Positions 5,558 to 9,630 of a stretch of 9,630 nucleotides of DNA are shown one piece after another (positions within the stretch are counted from its first letter, which is position 1; the number at the start of each line of letters is the position of its first letter). The stretch is from an archaeon UBA168. GTDB lineage: Archaea > Thermoproteota > Thermoprotei_A > Marsarchaeales > UBA168. Below the pieces are notes generated by a model. It ran no database searches. It had not been told where the DNA came from and saw nothing but the letters and a program-made list of their open reading frames with translations. The DNA lies in contig DAYW01000010.1 of the NCBI GenBank assembly GCA_002507085.1, positions 1-9,630 of the forward strand, given 5' to 3'. The position numbers and the translations under genes were made by a program.

Positions 5558-6979
5558 TCAAGACTTGCCCAGGAACCTCTCAAGGCCCGGATATATCTCC
5601 AGGAACTCCTCCTGGACAAGCTGCTGATAGAGCTGGAACACGATGCCCACGGCAAGCAGTATGCCCATGCCCGTCCCAAGCGCTCCCAACATATCCGCAA
5701 CGCCAGCTATCACGCCCACCACAAGGCCGCTGATGAGCGTCAGGGCGCTTATGGGTCCCTTGAGCCTGCTCTCTATGACGTTCGCCTCCCTTCTGAAGCC
5801 AGGTATCTGAAGGCCGGACTCAACCATCTGCTCTGCCTGCTCCCTTGCCCCCATGCCTGAGACCTCGACCCAGAGGTAGGCGAAGATCACCGAGAAGCCC
5901 ACTAAAAGCGCGAAGTTTCCAATGGCCTCAAGTGGGTGGCTTGCCGTCATGGCGAGGCCCGTGGGCGCCTGGAAGTAGTAGAGGATTCCGCCCGTCGGGA
6001 TCGGGTTCGATGGGTTGGTCATGTTGAAAGTCCCTATGAAGTTCAGTATTGGGTTGCTGTTGTTGGGGTTCCAGATGGTCATTACCCTTTCTCCGAAGAA
6101 CAGAAGCTGAGCGAAGAGTATAAGGGCAAGCAGAATGGGGACGTTGCTCACGTAGAGGAACTGAAGCGGCACCTTCGACCTAAGGCCCCTCGCCTTCTCG
6201 TAGGCCACGGGTATCTCTACGCTCATGCCCTGAAGCCACACGAGCAAAAGCGTTACGGCTATCATGGATATGAAGCCAGTCATGTCTGGGCTTCCCTCTG
6301 GCCTTATGAAAGCCGTCCAAACCGGCATGTGCTTCTCGATCACGTAGATCAGGTAAGGGATGGATCCAAGAGGGCCACCGGATATCATAACAGGAGATAT
6401 CGAGTCCATCACGACGGACTCTGCGACGCCGGCCAATATGAAGAGCGATACACCGCTTCCGATTCCCCATCCCTTTTGCAGGAGCTCATCCATCAGCATT
6501 ACCACGTAGCTCGCGAATAGCAACTGCGCGAGCACCAGCACCTTGTCAAGCAGGGTAAGCGAGCCAAAGGCCCCTCCCAGTATGAAGGCTACGCTCTCGT
6601 AAAGCGCGAATACTATGGTGAGAAACCTCTGCGAGGCGGTGAACTTGGCCCTGTCATCCTCGCTTGACAGGTCTATGTCTATGAGCTTTGAGCCAGCCAA
6701 TATCTGCATGACAAGACCAGCCGTCACTATGGGGCCTATCCCAAGCTGCATAAGGGTGCCGTTCGTAGAGGCAAATATGATCCTGAAGGCGTTCAGCTGC
6801 GCAAAGGCGGACGACACAGAAGAAGATATGCCGTAAAGCGGTATATCGGACATGACCAGGTAAAGCACCAGCACTACGCCCGTCCAGATGAGCTTTTCGG
6901 TAAGGGATGTCTTCTTTGCTGGCTTCCGCGGACCCGGTATGGCATTGCCCGGCGGCGCCAGGACGTCTATGGCGCGCAT
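5558..6979 (-). CDS. secY: Protein translocase subunit SecY
   Basis: SecY is the channel subunit of the SecYE-beta translocon, which exports proteins and inserts membrane proteins. The 473-residue protein has about ten hydrophobic segments, with the first near residues 28-48. The plug region follows at about residues 48-60 (YGISSSVSSAFAQ). GIGPIVTAGLVMQIL is the conserved second transmembrane segment. The cytoplasmic loop EIPVAYEKARGLRSKVPLQFLYVSN contains the usual SecY loop basic residues. SGMGAREQAEQMVESGLQIPGFRRE is the typical archaeal C-terminal loop before the last two helices. The ATG at 6979 is chosen because a strong TATA box ends about 20 nt upstream. It follows uL15 as in other archaeal spc operons, but adk does not follow it here. 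Confidence 0.97.
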   Translation of the reverse strand: MRAIDVLAPPGNAIPGPRKPAKKTSLTEKLIWTGVVLVLYLVMSDIPLYGISSSVSSAFAQLNAFRIIFASTNGTLMQLGIGPIVTAGLVMQILAGSKLIDIDLSSEDDRAKFTASQRFLTIVFALYESVAFILGGAFGSLTLLDKVLVLAQLLFASYVVMLMDELLQKGWGIGSGVSLFILAGVAESVVMDSISPVMISGGPLGSIPYLIYVIEKHMPVWTAFIRPEGSPDMTGFISMIAVTLLLVWLQGMSVEIPVAYEKARGLRSKVPLQFLYVSNVPILLALILFAQLLFFGERVMTIWNPNNSNPILNFIGTFNMTNPSNPIPTGGILYYFQAPTGLAMTASHPLEAIGNFALLVGFSVIFAYLWVEVSGMGAREQAEQMVESGLQIPGFRREANVIESRLKGPISALTLISGLVVGVIAGVADMLGALGTGMGILLAVGIVFQLYQQLVQEEFLEIYPGLERFLGKS

Positions 6980-6997
6980 TATGTTTCAAAACCCCAT

Positions 6998-7010
6998 CTT
7001 TATTTTTAAG
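6998..7010 (-). promoter_or_regulatory. TATA box of secY, overlapping the uL15 stop codon
   Basis: CTTAAAAATAAAG on the minus strand (7010-6998) is centred about 26 nt before the secY ATG at 6979, ideal spacing for a leaderless transcript. It includes the TAA stop of uL15 (7008-7006). secY can thus be transcribed on its own in addition to any readthrough from the ribosomal operon. Confidence 0.65.
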
Positions 7011-7428
7011 CGTTTTCCGCGGTTATTACTTCTCCTCCTGCCTGCTTTACCATCTCCACTGCCTTCGCGCTTGCGGCGCTGACGTGAACCTTAACTGGAT
7101 GGGTTATCTTTCCCTTTCCAAGGAGCTTGCCTATCCCCAGCGCTGTCAAGTCTATTTCCTGCTTTCCAGCGCTTAGGGCATCGAGGTCGTAAAGGTTAAT
7201 GGTCTTCACCTCTTTTCTGACAACCGGGTGAAAACCATGCCTGCCGTAAACCATGATGCCCTCCTTGGCGAGCTTTATGGTAAGCGACCACTTGCCCTTG
7301 TGGTGACCGCTCTTTCCGGTTCCTCCTCTGGCTCCCTTTCCCCTATGCTTGCCAACCCTCCCATATCCCATGCTCCTCTTGCCGCGGTATTTGTGAGTTT
7401 TCTTCTCTATCTTGCCAGGTGACGGCAT
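7006..7428 (-). CDS. rpl15: Large-subunit ribosomal protein uL15
   Basis: This 140-residue protein has the very basic, glycine-rich N-terminus of archaeal/eukaryotic L15, including HKYRGKRSMGYGRVGKHRGKG and ARGGTGKSGHHKGKW. This part threads into 23S rRNA. The globular C-terminal half ends with KLLGKGKITHPVKVHVSAASAKAVEMVKQAGGEV, the standard L15 ending. It starts with ATG at 7428, 48 nt after the uL30 stop. It is the last ribosomal gene before secY, the normal spc order. The gap before it carries a TATA-like CTTAAAG (7463-7457) about 32 nt upstream, so an internal promoter is possible. Confidence 0.96.
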   Translation of the reverse strand: MPSPGKIEKKTHKYRGKRSMGYGRVGKHRGKGARGGTGKSGHHKGKWSLTIKLAKEGIMVYGRHGFHPVVRKEVKTINLYDLDALSAGKQEIDLTALGIGKLLGKGKITHPVKVHVSAASAKAVEMVKQAGGEVITAENA

Positions 7429-7456
7429 TGGATTTCATCCCTACACGGTTCACAAG

Positions 7457-7463
7457 CTTTAAG
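7457..7463 (-). promoter_or_regulatory. Possible internal TATA-like box before uL15
   Basis: CTTAAAG in the 48-nt gap between uL30 and uL15 lies about 32 nt before the uL15 ATG and would give a leader of about 6-8 nt. The motif resembles the boxes before secY and the acyltransferase. This is the only sizeable gap inside the ribosomal cluster. The evidence is positional and motif-based only. Confidence 0.3.
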
Positions 7464-7476
7464 CGTTCCCCCGGCG

Positions 7477-7860
7477 TCACGCCATGCGCTTTAACAGGGG
7501 AGTTATGTCCGCCCCGATGTTACCCCTCCGCCAGCTGTACTCTTTGTAGCCCTTCTTCGGAGGATGAAGCCTTACAAGCTTTGGCAAAAGGGAGAGCTCG
7601 CCAGACTTTATCTTGTCCACCTGCTCCTGGGGCAGCTTCGCCCTTTCACATATAAGGGATACCGCCTCGTCATCCAGCGGCCCCCAGACCACCTCCCTTT
7701 CCACGGCCGCAAGCATTCCCCTGTAAGAGGGAGTGTCGTCGATAACGGTCGCCCAGTGCTTTCTCTTGAGACCTAAGTACTCAAGAGTCTGGAGCTTCTT
7801 AGGGGAAAGGCCAGCTTCTCCTGCAAACCTTATGACCAAAACCTTCGAAGCCTCGACCAA
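7477..7860 (-). CDS. rpl30: Large-subunit ribosomal protein uL30 (short form)
   Basis: uL30 is a 60S/50S protein. KVLVIRFAGEAGLSPKKLQTLEYLGLKRKHWATVIDD matches the L30 ferredoxin-like core, followed by SYRGMLAAVEREVVWGPLDDE, and LVRLHPPKKGYKEYSWRRGNIG matches the archaeal C-terminal extension. At 127 residues it is shorter than the roughly 150-160 usual in archaea; residues seem to be missing in the central region between the WG segment and RLHPP. The start is uncertain. TTG at 7860 overlaps uS5 by 31 nt, while a second in-frame TTG at 7839 would give MVIRFAGEAG and a 10-nt overlap. It lies between uS5 and uL15 as in the archaeal spc operon. Confidence 0.92.
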   Translation of the reverse strand: MVEASKVLVIRFAGEAGLSPKKLQTLEYLGLKRKHWATVIDDTPSYRGMLAAVEREVVWGPLDDEAVSLICERAKLPQEQVDKIKSGELSLLPKLVRLHPPKKGYKEYSWRRGNIGADITPLLKRMA

Positions 7861-8459
7861 TCTTCTTGCCTCCTCATGGTTTCCATGTTCTTAAGAGCGT
7901 CAAAAGCGGCCAGTGCCTGGTTGGGCGTCGTCCTGGTCTCGCCAAGGGTTCTGCTCCACACGTCGCTTATGCCCGCAAGCGCAAGGATCTTCTTTATGGT
8001 ATCGCTGGCCACAAGGCCAGTTCCTCTTGGAGCTGGATAAAGTATCACCCTTACAGACCCGCTCTTGCCGACCGTCACAGAAGGTATGCTGTGCGGCTCT
8101 CCACAGCCGCATTCCCAGCTGCCGCACGCGCGGTGAACGTAGATGAGGTTCAGCTTGGCAGCCTCTATGGCCTTGTTTTCCGCATCAAGGACCTGAGCCG
8201 CCTTTCCGGACCCTATCCCAACAACGCCATCCCCGTTGCCCACCGCCACGGTTACTCTCATCCTTCTCACGGCTCCGGCGTCCGTCTTCTTCTGAACGTT
8301 CTCCATGCTTATCCTTTCTACCTTCATGTCAGGGATAAGCGCGTCCACTATCTGGACCTCCCTTATGGGGAGGTTCAGGGCGAAGACCTGGGATATGGTC
8401 TTTACCTCTCCTGAAGCAACCATCATGCCAAGCTTAGTCTTAGCTTTCCACTCTGACAT
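7830..8459 (-). CDS. rps5: Small-subunit ribosomal protein uS5
   Basis: This 209-residue protein includes the S5 double-stranded RNA-binding part (MENVQKKTDAGAVRRMRVTVAVGNGDGVVGIGSGKA), which helps decoding accuracy, and the C-terminal domain ILYPAPRGTGLVASDTIKKILALAGISDVWSRTLG. The archaeal/eukaryotic cysteine cluster CGSWECGCGEPH is at residues 112-123. I chose ATG at 8459 (MSEWKAKTKLG, the usual archaeal start) over an upstream in-frame GTG at 8468, because 8459 begins one base after the uL18 stop. The tail ENMETMRRQEDW-like region overlaps the uL30 start. Order uL18-uS5-uL30 is the usual archaeal one. Confidence 0.97.
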   Translation of the reverse strand: MSEWKAKTKLGMMVASGEVKTISQVFALNLPIREVQIVDALIPDMKVERISMENVQKKTDAGAVRRMRVTVAVGNGDGVVGIGSGKAAQVLDAENKAIEAAKLNLIYVHRACGSWECGCGEPHSIPSVTVGKSGSVRVILYPAPRGTGLVASDTIKKILALAGISDVWSRTLGETRTTPNQALAAFDALKNMETMRRQEDWSRLRRFWS

Positions 8460-8460
8460 T

Positions 8461-9063
8461 TTAAGCACCCAAGCTCTTTCTTATCTCATCAAAGTGGGCT
8501 GGGAGAGCCTCGGGCTCCAAGCCCCTGCTTATGTACCTGGAGAACCTCTGGGCGTATGCCTTTTGATCCCTAGCCTTAAGCTCGGAGGCGTATTTGGCAA
8601 GCGCCTCCATCCTCAGGGCGCTCTCGTCCGGGACGGCCTCCTCCCCCACCCTGATCGGCAGACCGCCCTCCGCAGCCCCCGTTAGCAAGGCGAAAACCCT
8701 CCCGCCCTTGTGCGGGGAGTGCATTCCCAGATCCGGTACAACCATCTCTGCCTTAAAACCCGATTCGCGTGCCACCTTGGCCAGCGCCAGCCCGGTCAAA
8801 AACGCAGCAGCCAAGTTATCCTCGTCGCCCTTCCACCCAAACTTTGAGAGATTCCTAGAGGAAAACTCGGCCACCGTTTTGTCCCCGTTCTCGCCATAAA
8901 CCACAAGCTGAGCGCTTATGTAGCGGTTAGACTGCCTAACTACGAGACGAGGGGCGCCTGACTGAAGCAGCCTAAGCCTCCTCCTGTAGTCGGTCTTCCG
9001 TTCTCTCTTCCTGCGATACCTAGACAGGTAAACCTTCTTAGGACTGTGTGAAGCCATTATCAT
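8461..9063 (-). CDS. rpl18: Large-subunit ribosomal protein uL18
   Basis: uL18 binds 5S rRNA in the central protuberance. The 200-residue protein has the basic start RYRRKRERKTDYRRRLRLLQSG, then APRLVVRQSNRYISAQLVVYGENGDKTVAEFSS, the L18 core, and later TGLALAKVARESG, VVPDLGMHSPHKGGRVFALLTGAAEGGL and the long archaeal C-terminal helix region. The ATG at 9063 overlaps the eL19 stop as ATGA. A second in-frame ATG lies two codons later. The overlap favours the first but the difference is minor. uS5 begins one base after its stop. Confidence 0.97.
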   Translation of the reverse strand: MIMASHSPKKVYLSRYRRKRERKTDYRRRLRLLQSGAPRLVVRQSNRYISAQLVVYGENGDKTVAEFSSRNLSKFGWKGDEDNLAAAFLTGLALAKVARESGFKAEMVVPDLGMHSPHKGGRVFALLTGAAEGGLPIRVGEEAVPDESALRMEALAKYASELKARDQKAYAQRFSRYISRGLEPEALPAHFDEIRKSLGA

Positions 9064-9497
9064 CTACCCTTGTTCAAGTACCTCTTCAGGCTTGAAAGGC
9101 TGGCGAATGCGTTTCCCTTAACCCTCATGTAAAGGGTTCTGTATGTCTTAGGATCTATCTCGTTCCTCTCTTTCAGCTCTCTCAAGTACGCCCTCATCTT
9201 TCTAACCCTTTTAACCCACAAAACGTCAAGCCCCCTCCTGGCATTGGCCTTCCCCTTGCGGCTTCCCATGCCTGCCCTTTGGCCCCTGCTCTTCTTCTTT
9301 GCGAGCACTCTGGCCCTGCCTCTTGAAGGCGTTGACGGAGGTCTCTTCCTTATGACGCCGTTGTCTATGAGGTTCCTCACGTCATCCTTGGTTATGGCCT
9401 CGGCCACGTCGTCCTCGCGATCGGGGTCGATCCAAACGCGGCTCTCCCCCACGCCCAGCAGCGAGGCCGCAAGCCTTCTCTGAAAGCTCAAGTCCAT
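9060..9497 (-). CDS. rpl19e: Large-subunit ribosomal protein eL19 (L19e)
   Basis: This is an archaeal/eukaryotic-specific protein that contributes an intersubunit bridge. The 145-residue product starts MDLSFQRRLAASLLGVGESRVWIDPDR, continues with ITKDDVRNLIDNGVI, then the strongly basic RGRARVLAKKKSRGQRAGMGSRKGKANAR and the helical part WVKRVRKMRAYLRELKERNEI. All these match L19e in order and length. The ATG at 9497 begins one base after the stop of eL32. Its stop overlaps the uL18 start (ATGA), so it is tightly coupled on both sides. Confidence 0.97.
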   Translation of the reverse strand: MDLSFQRRLAASLLGVGESRVWIDPDREDDVAEAITKDDVRNLIDNGVIRKRPPSTPSRGRARVLAKKKSRGQRAGMGSRKGKANARRGLDVLWVKRVRKMRAYLRELKERNEIDPKTYRTLYMRVKGNAFASLSSLKRYLNKGR

Positions 9498-9498
9498 A

Positions 9499-9630
9499 TC
9501 ATTTACCCCCGTTTAACACCTTAAGCTTTAGCTCCTTGGCCACCTCCAAGAGCGCCTCCCTCTTCCTCCTTCCCATTCCCGAGGAAAGGTATATGGCGCG
9601 CCCTGAAGGCACCGACCGAAGCTCTTCCTC
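9499..9630 (-). CDS. rpl32e: C-terminal end of ribosomal protein eL32 (L32e, partial)
   Basis: The right edge contains the last 43 codons and stop of an open minus-strand frame ending at 9499. The peptide includes SGRAIYLSSGMGRRKREALLE and ends LKLKVLNGGK. The R-A-I-x-[IL]-S-S-x-[MV]-G-x-[RK]-[KR] pattern and the LKVLNGG ending are the conserved C-terminus of L32e. It stands immediately before eL19, its usual place in archaeal spc operons. The N-terminus lies outside the window. Confidence 0.93.
   Translation of the reverse strand, partial: EEELRSVPSGRAIYLSSGMGRRKREALLEVAKELKLKVLNGGK

Noticed and set aside
7866..8414. Plus-strand open frame of 182 codons opposite uS5
   Set aside because: Shadow of the clearly identified uS5 gene, as are similar antisense frames opposite secY (5936-6520) and adkA (1213-1785).
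1..9630. CRISPR array, insertion sequence or tRNA gene
   Set aside because: No regularly spaced direct repeats, no transposase frame with terminal inverted repeats, and no TPsiC-type GGTTCRA with an acceptor stem were found by eye.

Overview
The window comes from an archaeal chromosome, most likely a thermophilic member of the TACK group (Thermoproteota-like). The evidence is archaeal-type ribosomal proteins (eL32, eL19, uL18, uS5, uL30, uL15, eL14), archaeal SecY, archaeal AdkA and Cmk, Cbf5, a preflagellin-type peptidase, many AGG and ATA codons, TATA-like boxes of the CTTAAAA type placed for leaderless transcripts, and frequent GTG/TTG starts. The exact lineage cannot be read from this sequence alone.

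Layout. At the left edge (minus strand) are the first 28 codons of an unidentified gene, preceded by an A24-family prepilin/preflagellin peptidase. A 262-nt intergenic region with strong inverted repeats follows. Next is a plus-strand operon: adenylate kinase (adkA), cytidylate kinase (cmk), ribosomal protein eL14 and the pseudouridine synthase Cbf5. Everything right of that is on the minus strand. Reading from the right edge leftward it is the end of the spc ribosomal operon (eL32 C-terminus, eL19, uL18, uS5, uL30, uL15, secY), then a separately promoted pair made of a left-handed beta-helix acyltransferase and an NAD-dependent sugar epimerase/dehydratase. The epimerase converges on cbf5.

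Two genes are interrupted at their active sites. The cbf5 frame is broken by 17 nt that fold into a textbook bulge-helix-bulge (BHB). Removing them restores the frame and the catalytic Asp codon, so this is almost certainly an archaeal mRNA intron cut by the tRNA splicing endonuclease. The neighbouring epimerase carries an in-frame 181-residue mini-intein (Ser1, block B TxxH, C-terminal His-Asn followed by Ser+1) inserted in its SSSxxYG catalytic motif. These are the main discoveries of the window.

Functionally the region supplies translation and membrane insertion (ribosomal proteins, SecY), nucleotide phosphorylation (AdkA, Cmk), RNA modification (Cbf5) and probably surface polysaccharide or glycoprotein work (acyltransferase, epimerase). 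In many archaea secY, adk, cmk, eL34, eL14 and cbf5 run in one direction. Here the adk-to-cbf5 part faces the spc part, with the sugar genes between, and eL34 and the DUF106 membrane protein are not seen.
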